In this document: positions 55,888 through 64,000 of the stretch, in pieces
Layout of the letters: each line of letters starts with the position of its first letter
How positions within the stretch are numbered: the first letter of the stretch is position 1
Source: Methylococcaceae bacterium
Lineage (GTDB): Bacteria; Pseudomonadota; Gammaproteobacteria; Methylococcales; Methylomonadaceae
DNA length: 64,000 bases
Reading direction: 5' to 3'
Assembly: GCA_030693065.1 (NCBI GenBank)
Contig: JAUYBL010000038.1
Span: forward strand, 62,001 to 126,000
Translations under genes and position numbers: made by a program
The notes under the pieces: model-generated
The model's database searches: none
The model's input: the letters and a program-made list of their open reading frames with translations, nothing else
Told to the model about the DNA's origin: nothing

Positions 55888-56817
55888 ATGAAAAAAACCC
55901 TTTACTACTCGCATCCGGATTTTTTACTACACGATACCGGTGTCGGTCATCCTGAATGCGCAGCGCGTCTTAAAGCGATCGAAGCGGCGCTTAGTACACC
56001 TGAATTTACTGAGTTAATTAGACTCTCGGCACCATTGGGATCAGAACAGCAAATTCAGCTGATTCACCCGCATGCGCATATCGAGCAAATCTTCTCAGCA
56101 ATTCCCCAACACGGCGAACATTATTTGGATGACGACACTATCGTCTCCCCAGGCTCTAAAAATGCGGTATTACGTGCCGTGGGTGCGGTGTGTGATGCGG
56201 TTGATAAGCTTATGTCGAATCAGGCAAATAACGCTTTTTGCGCGATACGACCACCTGGACATCATGCCGAACCTAATCAAGCGATGGGCTTTTGCCTGTT
56301 TAATAACATTGCCATTGCCGCAGAATATGCGCGCCGCCATTACCATCTTAAACGCATTGCAATTGTTGATTTTGACGTTCATCACGGTAACGGTACACAA
56401 GCGACTTTTTATAATCAGCCCTTCGTACTTTATGCCTCCAGCCATGAGATGCCGCACTACCCCGGCACTGGCTACCCCACTGAAACCGGCGTAGGCAACA
56501 TCATTAATGTGCCGCTGTCACACGGTGAGAGCGGCCAAAGTGTCAGACAAAAATACAGCAACATCATCTTTCCGGCTCTACATCATTTCAAACCTGAATT
56601 TTTGCTGATTTCAGCGGGTTTTGATGCCCATAAGGATGACCCATTATCATCTACATTATTGCTTGAAGATGATTTCCGCTGGTTGACTCAGGAATTAATG
56701 ACCATTGCCGACAGTCATTGCCAAGGCCGTATTATTTCCGCATTGGAAGGCGGCTATCATCTGGCGGCGCTGGCTGCCAGCGTTGCCGTACATGTCAAAA
56801 CCTTGTTGCAGAATTAA
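55888..56817 (+). CDS. histone deacetylase family (class II-like) amidohydrolase
   Basis: 309 residues, the length of bacterial acetylpolyamine/acetoin-utilisation-type deacetylases. Zn and catalytic motifs are intact: RPPGHHAEPNQAMGFCLFNN (tandem His), DFDVHHGNGTQ (Asp and His metal ligands), SAGFDAHKDDPL (second Asp) and EGGYHL. Substrates could be acetylated polyamines or proteins. It follows the small membrane protein gene on the same strand and converges on the SulP gene. Confidence 0.92.
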   Translation: MKKTLYYSHPDFLLHDTGVGHPECAARLKAIEAALSTPEFTELIRLSAPLGSEQQIQLIHPHAHIEQIFSAIPQHGEHYLDDDTIVSPGSKNAVLRAVGAVCDAVDKLMSNQANNAFCAIRPPGHHAEPNQAMGFCLFNNIAIAAEYARRHYHLKRIAIVDFDVHHGNGTQATFYNQPFVLYASSHEMPHYPGTGYPTETGVGNIINVPLSHGESGQSVRQKYSNIIFPALHHFKPEFLLISAGFDAHKDDPLSSTLLLEDDFRWLTQELMTIADSHCQGRIISALEGGYHLAALAASVAVHVKTLLQN

Positions 56818-56830
56818 GTCCGGTTCTAAT

Positions 56831-58591
56831 TTATCTACGTTGTGATTTCTTTTTGTTACCTAAAAATCTGACCCTAAATCTCTTTCGCTTTAGGCGTTTC
56901 ATACCTTGTTTGATTGGCCAATGGCGACTAACCGATACTTGACGTATTTGTTTAGCCGTTACCACAGCATCCTCTACACTCCAAAAAAGCTTGTCCTTAA
57001 ATTGCTCTTTAGCCAACTTCAATAATAATCGCCTTATTCGGTCTTTAACCCGTGCCAATAACAACACTTTATTTTGCCTTTTAAGTTCATCAGCGAGCTC
57101 AATCAAACATTCAGCCGCCGTGCTATCTAAATTGGCACTTTGCTCAAGACTAATAATCAGTATCTCCACATCGGATACGCTTGTTAATCGCCGTTGGATT
57201 TCTGCCAAAATACCTTCGACACTGGCAAAAAATAACGGTTCCTCAGGACGCAAAATCAATAGCTTTTTATGGATCCTAGCATTGGGGTGATTTTCTCTAT
57301 CCACATAATCGCGTGAATGCCCAAGCTCGGCCAATTCTCTAACTACCGGTTGGCTGAATGATCGAATAGCTGAGGCTAGTGACAGTCCAACCGCAATTAG
57401 CATGCCATGTAATAACCCAAATACTAATACGGCCAAGATTGCCGCCAATGCCAAATACTGATCCCGATCCATTCGCCACAGATGTATTAGCGCCTGGGGA
57501 TTTAACGCATGACTTAAAGCATTGATCACAGCTGCTGCGACAATAGGTGCGGGGATGTGCGCTATCGAGCCTTTGCCAAAAACAACCATTAACAACAAAA
57601 CGGCCGCCGCAATCAATCCGGCCATTTTACTTTGCGCACCGGCTTGCTCATTCGCTGTGCTGGCTGAAAATCCTGCGCCTACTGGCATTCCCTGAAATAG
57701 TCCTGAGACAAGATTGGCCGTGCCAAGTGCCAGCAATTCACGATTCGGTTCAATCACGTTACCGTGAAGCAACGACAAGCTACGAATACTTCCCCAGGAT
57801 TCGGCGACAATAATCACCAGCAAGCCACATGCTAACTCTGCTAACTGCAACCATTTTTCCATCGGTAATTGCGGCACACTTAAGCCGGGCGGAGTAAGCA
57901 ACAATGTGCCAACAGTAGTGATATTAAAATCGGCTATATTAACTGTCTCGCTTAGACCAATTCCTAATATCAACACCACAAAAGCACCAGGCACATTGCG
58001 CCAACGTTTCAAAATCCACAATAAAATCAGTGCGCTGCAACCTATCACGGTACTCCAAAGCCCCCATTCATGGGCGTGCTGAATTACCTCAACAATAATT
58101 AAAAATGAATCAGACGCACCCACCTTCAGCCCCAGCACAACGGGTAACTGTTTAATGATGATGGTCACTGCTAAAGCAAACGAGAAACCGTGCAGTACCG
58201 GGCGTGAGACGAATGCAGAAAGCCGCCCTAAGCCTACTTTGGCAACCACGATTAAACCTAGTCCGGTTAAGATAACCAGAGCAGCGCCAAAGTCTTGTGC
58301 TGTTTTCATATCAACCGGGTGTAAAGATAAAACAACCGCTACAAGTAGCGCGGCTGCAGATGACGTTGGAGCGACAATAGCAAAATGACTTTTTCCCACG
58401 CAGGCATAACAGATAAGCCCCACTAAAGCGGCAGTGATGGCATGTTGAATAGGCAAATGTGCGATAGCGGCATAAGCGACCGCCTCAGGTAATAAAATAA
58501 AGGCTACTGATAACCCCGCCAGCGCATCGGCCGCTGATAAGCGCCTAACTGCCGCCAATAATTGCGTTTTAATACTCAGATAATCTTGCAT
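56831..58591 (-). CDS. SulP-family anion transporter with STAS domain
   Basis: A 586-residue SLC26/SulP permease: about 12-14 helices to residue 400 (with LSVAFILLPEAVAYAAIAHLP and GTANLVSGLFQGMPVGAGFSAS seen as LVSGLFQGMPVGAGFSAST), then a cytoplasmic STAS domain (about 430-550; SLEQSANLDSTAAECLIELA). Substrates of the family include sulfate, bicarbonate and dicarboxylates. The C-terminus is very basic (RLKRKRFRVRFLGNKKKSQRR, partly quoted as KRKRFRVRF). Its start overlaps the ParB-like gene by 16 bases. Confidence 0.92.
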   Translation of the reverse strand: MQDYLSIKTQLLAAVRRLSAADALAGLSVAFILLPEAVAYAAIAHLPIQHAITAALVGLICYACVGKSHFAIVAPTSSAAALLVAVVLSLHPVDMKTAQDFGAALVILTGLGLIVVAKVGLGRLSAFVSRPVLHGFSFALAVTIIIKQLPVVLGLKVGASDSFLIIVEVIQHAHEWGLWSTVIGCSALILLWILKRWRNVPGAFVVLILGIGLSETVNIADFNITTVGTLLLTPPGLSVPQLPMEKWLQLAELACGLLVIIVAESWGSIRSLSLLHGNVIEPNRELLALGTANLVSGLFQGMPVGAGFSASTANEQAGAQSKMAGLIAAAVLLLMVVFGKGSIAHIPAPIVAAAVINALSHALNPQALIHLWRMDRDQYLALAAILAVLVFGLLHGMLIAVGLSLASAIRSFSQPVVRELAELGHSRDYVDRENHPNARIHKKLLILRPEEPLFFASVEGILAEIQRRLTSVSDVEILIISLEQSANLDSTAAECLIELADELKRQNKVLLLARVKDRIRRLLLKLAKEQFKDKLFWSVEDAVVTAKQIRQVSVSRHWPIKQGMKRLKRKRFRVRFLGNKKKSQRR

Positions 58592-58953
58592 TGAATAAAA
58601 GCATCTTCTTTAAATCTGTAAATCGCACACAAACGATGGTAGCCATCAGCAATGATTACCTTGCCATTTTGTTGATCTCTCACCAAAAGCAAGGGCGACA
58701 GGGATTTCCCTGACATTATCTTGTCTATATCCTTTTCAACATGCGAATTACTCACGCCCAATAATGAAAGTTGGGAGGCTCTAAAAATGTCCTTAGCTTT
58801 GAATTGCACAATGCCGGTGTTTTTTAACCTCACTATCATGTCCGCAACAATTTCCTGACTATAAAGAATCGCAAGATAAGATGCAGCTGCCGGGTAATTA
58901 TGATCATCAACATCGGTTAACCAGTTGATTTCTCTTATTTTATCTTTAGACAT
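58576..58953 (-). CDS. ParB/sulfiredoxin-like N-terminal-domain protein
   Basis: 125 residues. The C-terminal half has the ParB-N pattern: a helix, KSLSPLLLVRDQQNGKVIIA, then DGYHRLCA, which corresponds to the DGxHR nucleotide-binding motif of ParB and sulfiredoxin-like folds. The N-terminal half is helical (YPAAASYLAILYSQEIVADM). There is no helix-turn-helix, so it is not a chromosome-partition ParB. It probably binds a nucleotide (CTP or ATP) and could be a small enzyme or regulator. It overlaps the SulP gene by 16 bases upstream, suggesting a functional link. Confidence 0.78.
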   Translation of the reverse strand: MSKDKIREINWLTDVDDHNYPAAASYLAILYSQEIVADMIVRLKNTGIVQFKAKDIFRASQLSLLGVSNSHVEKDIDKIMSGKSLSPLLLVRDQQNGKVIIADGYHRLCAIYRFKEDAFIQCKII

Positions 58954-59031
58954 TAGTTTGCCTGTGTTGGTTATGCGGAATATTGAATACTAATCTTGCC
59001 CCAGTCTAGCGGACACTCGGCTAAGAGAGTA

Positions 59032-59124
59032 ATACCAATCCCAATAAGTTTTTATTTTGAACCCCTCATCCTAACCTTCACCCTTTGGAGAAGGGATAGC
59101 ATGTGAACGTATTGTGATTGGTAT
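59032..59124. mobile_element. 93-bp MITE-like element with 15-bp terminal inverted repeats
   Basis: ATACCAATCCCAATA (59032-59046) and TATTGTGATTGGTAT (59110-59124) are inverted with one mismatch. Inside is a smaller CCCCTCATCC...CCCTTTGGAGAAGGG hairpin. No coding capacity. Flanking target duplications are not clear. Confidence 0.6.
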
Positions 59125-59147
59125 AATCTCTAACTCCGAGGAAAATC

Positions 59148-60060
59148 ATGAAATCCGAAAAAGAACTAAAAACTCCGGTTGTTCACAACCAATTTACTGC
59201 ACAGTTTAAAGAAAAGGCTTTGTAACTTGCCGACAAGAGTGGCGTTTCCACGGTGGTAAAAGATTTAAGGCTTGCCGAATCGATATTGTATAACTGATGT
59301 GCCAAACATCTCCAAACGGTCCGCCCTTCGAAAATCAAAAGCTGCAACAGGCTGAAATGGTCGCCCAAAACGAGAAAATGCCCGTTTAGAAAAGGAAATG
59401 GCTTTTTAAAAAAAATTGGCAGCGTACTTTGCCAAACAGCCCAAGTCGACTTGCAAGAATAAAGTAAATCGGCAAGTCAGCACCGAGTCGCCAGAATTAT
59501 GAGAAGCCATGGGTTGCGAGCGAAAACCGCTAAGAAATACAATGCCACTACGAACAGCAACCCCTTATTACTAGTTGCCCCCTAATATGTTGGAGTAGGA
59601 TTTCACCGCCCACCCGCCTGATCAAAAATGGGTATCGGATATTGCCTATATTCGGACGGAAGAAGGCTGGTTGCATTTGGCAGTTGTACTCGAGCTCTAT
59701 TCTCGCGGGTGATTGGCTGGGCAATCAATAAGTGTATGACGGCCGCGTTAATGTGTGAGGCATTGATGATGGCACTAGATGCCCAAAGGCGTTACAGTCC
59801 ATTCTGATCTTGGTAGTCAGTATTGTTCAGCAGACTACCAAACGCTTTTCAGCTAACACCAATTGATTTGTAGCATGAGTAAAAAAGGTCACTGCTACGA
59901 TAACGCGGCAATGGAAAGTTGGAATCATAGCTTTAAAGTCGAAGCGATTCATGGGGAGCAGTTTTAAAATCGATCAGCAGTTAAGCATCAAGTATTTCAG
60001 AGGCGTTTGAAACTAAACAAATTAGCTTAGTTGAGTGTCGGTGAATACAATGCAAGATCA
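59148..60060 (+). pseudogene. decayed IS3-family transposase (OrfA and OrfB remnants)
   Basis: OrfA remains: NQFTAQFKEKAL, LAESILYN, and KKLAAYFAKQPK in different frames, with in-frame stops after KAL and YN. OrfB remains: [39 protein letters not shown] (first Asp of the DDE triad), VHSDLGSQYCSADYQ (second Asp) and [20 protein letters not shown] (Glu), ending near RRLKLNKLA. Several stops and frameshifts make it non-functional. It lies 210 bases from tRNA-Ser. Clear IS ends were not found, so the boundaries are approximate. Confidence 0.88.
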
Positions 60061-60220
60061 GAATCTACAGCAGAACATTTTGGAACAACAAGAATAGGTA
60101 ACGGGACTTTTATTCTTGCTGGAAGCCGATGCTTTATCGCGGGAATTTTAATTGAACTTATAGTTGATTCGATCCTTAGAGAATTGAATCATATAGCAAT
60201 TTATTTGAGAACTCATGAAT

Positions 60221-60259
60221 CCTTATATCCTCAACTTATTAATTAAGAGGGATATAAGG
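60221..60259. repeat. 10-bp inverted repeat next to the tRNA-Ser 3' end
   Basis: CCTTATATCC (60221-60230) and GGATATAAGG (60250-60259) are exact inverted copies, 14 bases from the tRNA 3' end. There is no T-run in the tRNA's direction, so a terminator role is doubtful. Confidence 0.4.
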
Positions 60260-60272
60260 GTTTTCTATCTAT

Positions 60273-60364
60273 TGGCGGAGAGAGAGGGATTCGAACCCTC
60301 GATGGGAGTTAAAGCCCATACTCCCTTAGCAGGGGAGCGCCTTCAGCCTCTCGGCCATCCCTCC
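60273..60364 (-). tRNA. tRNA-Ser (anticodon GCU)
   Basis: A 92-base class II tRNA on the minus strand with a long variable arm. The 5' acceptor GGAGGGA pairs with TCTCTCC (one G-U pair), followed by discriminator G and encoded CCA. The anticodon loop reads CTGCTAA, giving GCU. The T-loop GGTTCGAATCC is standard. Position downstream of csrA matches the gammaproteobacterial alaS-lysC-csrA-serX order. Confidence 0.96.
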
Positions 60365-60452
60365 AAATTGGATTACTATTTTCTCTTAATTTTAGTTTTT
60401 TTGCTAGATTTAAATTTATTATTTAAACAAATTAAATTTAAATCAAAATATT

Positions 60453-60644
60453 TTATTCTTGAATATCAGATAATCCGGACTGCTCTTTTTTGATTCTTTC
60501 ATATATTTCTTCTCTATGAACAGAAACGTCTTTTGGTGCATTAACACCTATGCGAACCTGATTCCCTTTGACACCAAGAACAGTGACGGTAACTTCGTCA
60601 CCGATCATTAAAGTCTCCCCCACCCTACGAGTCAATATAAGCAT
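60453..60644 (-). CDS. csrA: carbon storage regulator CsrA
   Basis: A 63-residue RNA-binding protein that blocks ribosome binding at GGA-containing leaders and controls carbon metabolism, motility and biofilm. The sequence [20 protein letters not shown] and [20 protein letters not shown] is diagnostic. The RNA-binding residues L4, R6, R7 and R44 appear to be kept. GGGAG lies about 6 bases before the ATG. It is downstream of lysC and upstream of tRNA-Ser. Confidence 0.98.
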   Translation of the reverse strand: MLILTRRVGETLMIGDEVTVTVLGVKGNQVRIGVNAPKDVSVHREEIYERIKKEQSGLSDIQE

Positions 60645-60739
60645 GGTAACTCCCTATTATTTATTAAACACCGGCTCACATTATAAGTCGGCACACAACC
60701 AAGATTGGCAATTATAACAGCTTTGTTTAATAAAAAAAC

Positions 60740-61966
60740 TTATACGTTTGCTTGTTTATCCAAGTTAAATGCTGAATGTAAAACCCTGACCGCCAACTCT
60801 AAATATTTTTCATCAACGACAACGGATATTTTAATTTCCGATGTTGCAATCATTCTAATGTTAATTCTTTCATCAGCAAGCGCCTTGAACATGGTACTGG
60901 CGATGCCGGCATGAGATCGCATACCGACCCCGACAATCGAAACTTTTACGATGTTGTCATCGCCGGTCACTTTCCTGGCACCTAGTTCAGTACAGATATT
61001 TTCCAGTAAAGCCTTAGCCTTTTGATAATCGTTACGGTGTACTGTAAAGGTAAAATCAGTGGTTTCATCATCAGCAATATTCTGCACGATCATGTCGACT
61101 TCGATATTAGCATCAGCAATAGGACCCAAAATTTTGAACGCGATTCCTGGTAAATCAGGTACACCAGTAATTGTCAACTTCGCCTCATCGCGATTAAAAG
61201 CTATTCCAGATATTAAAGCACTTTCCATTTGTGATTCCTCATAGGTAATGAGCGTGCCCTTACCTTCTGTAAATGATGACAAAACTCTTAAAGCAACATT
61301 GTATTTACCGGCAAACTCAACCGACCTGATTTGCAAAACTTTTGAACCTAAGCTGGCCAGTTCCAACATTTCTTCAAAAGTAATTTTATCAAGCTTGCGT
61401 GCTTTAGGCTCAACTCGAGGATCAGTAGTGTAAACACCATCAACATCAGTGTAGATATGACACTCATCAGCCTTTAATGCTGCAGCCAATGCAACAGCTG
61501 TGGTATCAGATCCACCTCTTCCCAGAGTAGTAATGTTACCTAATTCGTCAACGCCTTGAAATCCAGCGACCACAACTACCTTGCCAGCATTTAGATCTGC
61601 ATGCACTTTGGCGCTTTCAATGTCACGAATTCTGGCTTTGGTGAAGCTACTATCGGTCAGAATTTTGACCTGAGAACCCGTGTAGGAGCTCGCCTCGCAA
61701 CCAACGTTATGCAGTGCCATGCATAACAAAGCAATAGTGACTTGCTCACCGGTAGATAGCAGTACATCCAATTCCCGCTCGGTCGGTTGCGCCTGCATTT
61801 CTTTTGCCAACCCCACCAATCGATTAGTCTCGCCGCTCATCGCTGAAACTACGACCACAATTTGATCGCCCGCGTCGTGGGCTTTTTTAACTTTCTCAGC
61901 GACTACTTTAATACGTTCGACCGTACCGACCGAAGTGCCGCCAAATTTATAAACGTACAATGCCAT
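60740..61966 (-). CDS. lysC: aspartate kinase
   Basis: Phosphorylates aspartate in the first step of Lys/Thr/Met synthesis. The N-terminal kinase domain has [37 protein letters not shown] and [13 protein letters not shown]. Two C-terminal ACT domains (about 265-400; [19 protein letters not shown] and [19 protein letters not shown]) suggest feedback control by lysine and threonine. 408 residues is typical of the monofunctional, beta-type enzyme. It lies between alaS and csrA, 26 bases after alaS. Confidence 0.97.
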   Translation of the reverse strand: MALYVYKFGGTSVGTVERIKVVAEKVKKAHDAGDQIVVVVSAMSGETNRLVGLAKEMQAQPTERELDVLLSTGEQVTIALLCMALHNVGCEASSYTGSQVKILTDSSFTKARIRDIESAKVHADLNAGKVVVVAGFQGVDELGNITTLGRGGSDTTAVALAAALKADECHIYTDVDGVYTTDPRVEPKARKLDKITFEEMLELASLGSKVLQIRSVEFAGKYNVALRVLSSFTEGKGTLITYEESQMESALISGIAFNRDEAKLTITGVPDLPGIAFKILGPIADANIEVDMIVQNIADDETTDFTFTVHRNDYQKAKALLENICTELGARKVTGDDNIVKVSIVGVGMRSHAGIASTMFKALADERINIRMIATSEIKISVVVDEKYLELAVRVLHSAFNLDKQANV

Positions 61967-61992
61967 GTTTTTTTAACCTTCTTTGGCGTTTA

Positions 61993-64000
61993 TTAACCTA
62001 ATTGTTCTTTTACCCAACCAGATACTTGGTCCAATGCTACAGCAAGCCCTGACGGATCATTTCCACCCGCTTGCGCCAAATCGGGCCTGCCGCCACCCTT
62101 GCCGCCGACTTTAGTAGCCACAAAGTTGACCAGGTCGCCCGCTTTAACTCGCCCCATCACATCTTTAGAAACACCGGCAGTCAGACTTACTTTGTCACCA
62201 TCAACGACGGCCAACACAACCGCAGAACTGCCTAATTTATTCTTCAACTGATCGACCAGGTCGCGTAAAGACTTGCTGTCGACGTCATCAAGCTTAACAG
62301 CCAATACTTTAATGCCATCGACATCAACCGCTTTGGTAATCAGTTCGCCGCCCGCTGTACTTGCAAGTTTTGCCTGTAATCGTTCTAATTGTTTTTCGAG
62401 CAACTTATTCTTCTCTAACAATTGCTCGACTTTTTCCGGCGCCTTATCCGGAGAGCTTTTAACGAGCCCCGCGATACTAGCAAGCGCCTTATCGCGACTT
62501 TCCAACCATTCGATACATGCTCCACCGGTCACTGCTTCAATACGGCGTACGCCAGCAGCCACACCGGTTTCGCTAATTATTTTAAAGCTACCAATATCCC
62601 CGGCCCGATCGACATGCGTACCGCCGCAAAGCTCGGTAGAGAACTCACCGATTTTCAAGACCCTGACTTCATCGCCGTATTTTTCGCCGAATAGCGCCAT
62701 TGCCCCAGCTTTTACCGCATCGTCTTTCGCCATAACTTGTGCAGCCACCGGATTATTCAATCGAATTTGTTCGTTGACCACGCGCTCAATCGTCGCAATT
62801 TCCGAAGCCGTTACCGGTTCGAAATGGGCAAAGTCAAAACGTAAGCGTTCAGGATTCACTAATGAACCTTTTTGAGTAACATGCTCGCCCAACAGCTGTC
62901 GTAAGGCTGCATGCAAGAGATGAGTTGCGGAATGATTTAGCTCGGTAGCTTTTCTGTCCTCAGCATTGACATGCGCGGCAACAGATTGATCTTGCTGCAA
63001 GCTGCCGGATACCAATCTACCTTTGTGCAAAAACAGATTACCGCCCTGTTTTTGGGTATCTGACACTTTAAATACCGCATCATTGGCCTCGATGGTCCCG
63101 TTATCACCCGCCTGACCGCCAGATTCACCATAGAACGGAGTTTTGTTGAGAACGACAATGCCTTCATCTCCATCTTCCAAACTTTTGACCGGCTGGCCCT
63201 TTTTAAATAGACCGACAATCTTTGCTTGGTCTTGTAAATGATCGTAACCGGTAAATTCGGTTTGGCTGTCCAGCTTGATGTCTTGATCGTAATCAGCACC
63301 AAAACTGCTGGCTGAGCGAGCCCGTTCACGCTGTGCGGACATGGCAATTTCAAAGCCTTCATGATCGACGGTTAAATTGTTTTCGCGCGCCACATCGGCA
63401 GTTAAGTCAACCGGAAAACCGTAAGTGTCATACAGCTGAAAAACGACTTCCCCAGGAATGACCGAACTATCCAGCTTGGCAATGCAAGCTTCCAGAATCT
63501 TCATGCCCTGCTCTAAGGTTTCAGCAAAACGCTCTTCTTCCTTTTTCAACACACGCTCAACTTGGGCTTGAGCTTGTTTTAGCTCGGGATAAGCCTGACC
63601 CATTTCCTGAGCTAGTGGCTCAACCAGCTTGTAGAAGAAAGTTTCGCGAATACCTAATTGATAACCGTGACGAATTGCCCGGCGAATAATGCGGCGCACC
63701 ACATAGCCGCGACCTTCATTGGAAGGCAGCACACCATCAGCAATCAGGAAAGCGCAGGAACGAATATGGTCGGCAATCACTCGTAACGAGCTTAGCGTTG
63801 TATCATCGGTACCGACTAACGCAGCCGCTGCTTTCAACAGCTTTTGAAATAAATCGATTTCATAATTGCTATGAACGCCTTGCAGCACAGCGGCAATACG
63901 CTCCAAACCCATGCCAGTATCAACAGAAGGTTTGGGCAATGGCGTTAAGGTACCGTCCGCAGAACGGTCGTATTGCATGAACACGAGATTCCAGATTTCG
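61993..64000 (-). CDS. alaS: alanyl-tRNA synthetase (partial, N-terminus outside window)
   Basis: The C-terminal ~668 residues of AlaRS. The frame is open through the window edge and begins [16 protein letters not shown], inside the aminoacylation domain, followed by [16 protein letters not shown]. Then come the tRNA-recognition region, the editing domain ([13 protein letters not shown] with HxxxH and CGGTHV...) and the C-terminal oligomerisation/C-Ala domain with [16 protein letters not shown]. It also represents the first gene of the alaS-lysC-csrA series. Only the start is missing, and there is no sign of damage. Confidence 0.97.
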   Translation of the reverse strand, partial: EIWNLVFMQYDRSADGTLTPLPKPSVDTGMGLERIAAVLQGVHSNYEIDLFQKLLKAAAALVGTDDTTLSSLRVIADHIRSCAFLIADGVLPSNEGRGYVVRRIIRRAIRHGYQLGIRETFFYKLVEPLAQEMGQAYPELKQAQAQVERVLKKEEERFAETLEQGMKILEACIAKLDSSVIPGEVVFQLYDTYGFPVDLTADVARENNLTVDHEGFEIAMSAQRERARSASSFGADYDQDIKLDSQTEFTGYDHLQDQAKIVGLFKKGQPVKSLEDGDEGIVVLNKTPFYGESGGQAGDNGTIEANDAVFKVSDTQKQGGNLFLHKGRLVSGSLQQDQSVAAHVNAEDRKATELNHSATHLLHAALRQLLGEHVTQKGSLVNPERLRFDFAHFEPVTASEIATIERVVNEQIRLNNPVAAQVMAKDDAVKAGAMALFGEKYGDEVRVLKIGEFSTELCGGTHVDRAGDIGSFKIISETGVAAGVRRIEAVTGGACIEWLESRDKALASIAGLVKSSPDKAPEKVEQLLEKNKLLEKQLERLQAKLASTAGGELITKAVDVDGIKVLAVKLDDVDSKSLRDLVDQLKNKLGSSAVVLAVVDGDKVSLTAGVSKDVMGRVKAGDLVNFVATKVGGKGGGRPDLAQAGGNDPSGLAVALDQVSGWVKEQLG

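Noticed and set aside
60031-60246. Plus-strand frame of 71 codons near tRNA-Ser
   Set aside because: Its beginning is the C-terminal tail of the decayed IS3 transposase, and the rest is AT-rich non-coding sequence.
60407-60444. AT-rich 11-bp inverted repeat between csrA and tRNA-Ser as a terminator
   Set aside because: The stem is only A-T pairs apart from one G-C pair and has no T-run in the csrA direction, so it would be too weak.
62273-62875. 200-codon frame antisense to alaS
   Set aside because: It lies wholly within the conserved alaS coding region; Ser/Ala-rich low-complexity sequence typical of a shadow frame.
1-64000. CRISPR array, prophage or secondary-metabolite cluster
   Set aside because: No regularly spaced direct repeats, no phage structural genes and no multi-domain synthases were found on either strand.

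Overview
The window reads as chromosomal DNA from a gammaproteobacterium. The right edge carries the classical order alaS-lysC-csrA-tRNA-Ser(GCU). A proA-nadD-rsfS cluster, a birA-coaX-SPOR operon, a cobalamin riboswitch and short inverted repeats of the kind scattered through gammaproteobacterial genomes agree with this. A hopanoid-type RND exporter (HpnN), an MlaC/HpnM-like protein, copper-handling genes, a Na+-pumping oxaloacetate decarboxylase and a pyruvate:ferredoxin oxidoreductase would suit a methanotroph of the order Methylococcales. No methane- or methanol-oxidation gene lies in the window, so that placement is inference.

Layout. 0-5 kb: an MFS transporter, then apbE and hpnN. 5.3-8.3 kb: a MASE1-PAS-PAS-GGDEF-EAL c-di-GMP enzyme split by a one-base frameshift. 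8.3-11.3 kb: TSUP permease, DUF1993 protein, membrane zinc-ribbon protein and flavin reductase. 11.3-14.5 kb: birA-coaX-SPOR with overlapping ATGA junctions, and an atypical PilZ protein. 14.7-23.3 kb: two neighbouring minus-strand operons, oadGAB (Na+ pump) and nifJ with a DHOD-like protein and a DUF4186 protein, a plausible low-oxygen carbon and energy module. 23.6-28.2 kb: copAB, a COG0523 GTPase and modE. 28.3-32 kb: small conserved proteins, a LysR/EthD divergent pair and a secreted protein with a possible clan CD-like His/Cys pair. 32.4-40.3 kb: glgP, a PaaK-like adenylating enzyme, an unknown membrane protein and a lytic transglycosylase.

40.7-43.6 kb is a vitamin B12 uptake unit: promoter, cobalamin riboswitch, btuB, a BtuM-like permease, terminator. 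44-50 kb is a redox and chromate-stress region: LysR/azoR/pirin on one side of a palindromic repeat, and chrB-chrA-superoxide dismutase on the other. chrB is preceded by two copies of a 15-bp dyad. 50-54.8 kb holds a PfkB kinase, a HerA-like ATPase, rsfS, nadD and proA. Between proA and the next gene is an intergenic region in which a triad of DnaA-box-like sites occurs twice, exactly 200 bp apart. 55.3-59 kb: membrane protein, deacetylase, SulP permease and a ParB-like protein overlapping it. 59-60.4 kb: a 93-bp MITE-like element and a decayed IS3 transposase beside tRNA-Ser. 60.4-64 kb: csrA, lysC and alaS (N-terminus outside the window).

The points most worth checking are the 200-bp-spaced DnaA-box triads, the twin chrB dyads, the riboswitch-linked BtuM with its conserved-position cysteine, the duplicated DUF2934 gene start in front of glgP, the secreted His/Cys protein and the ParB-like/SulP overlap. 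All calls come from reading the sequence. No database search was run.
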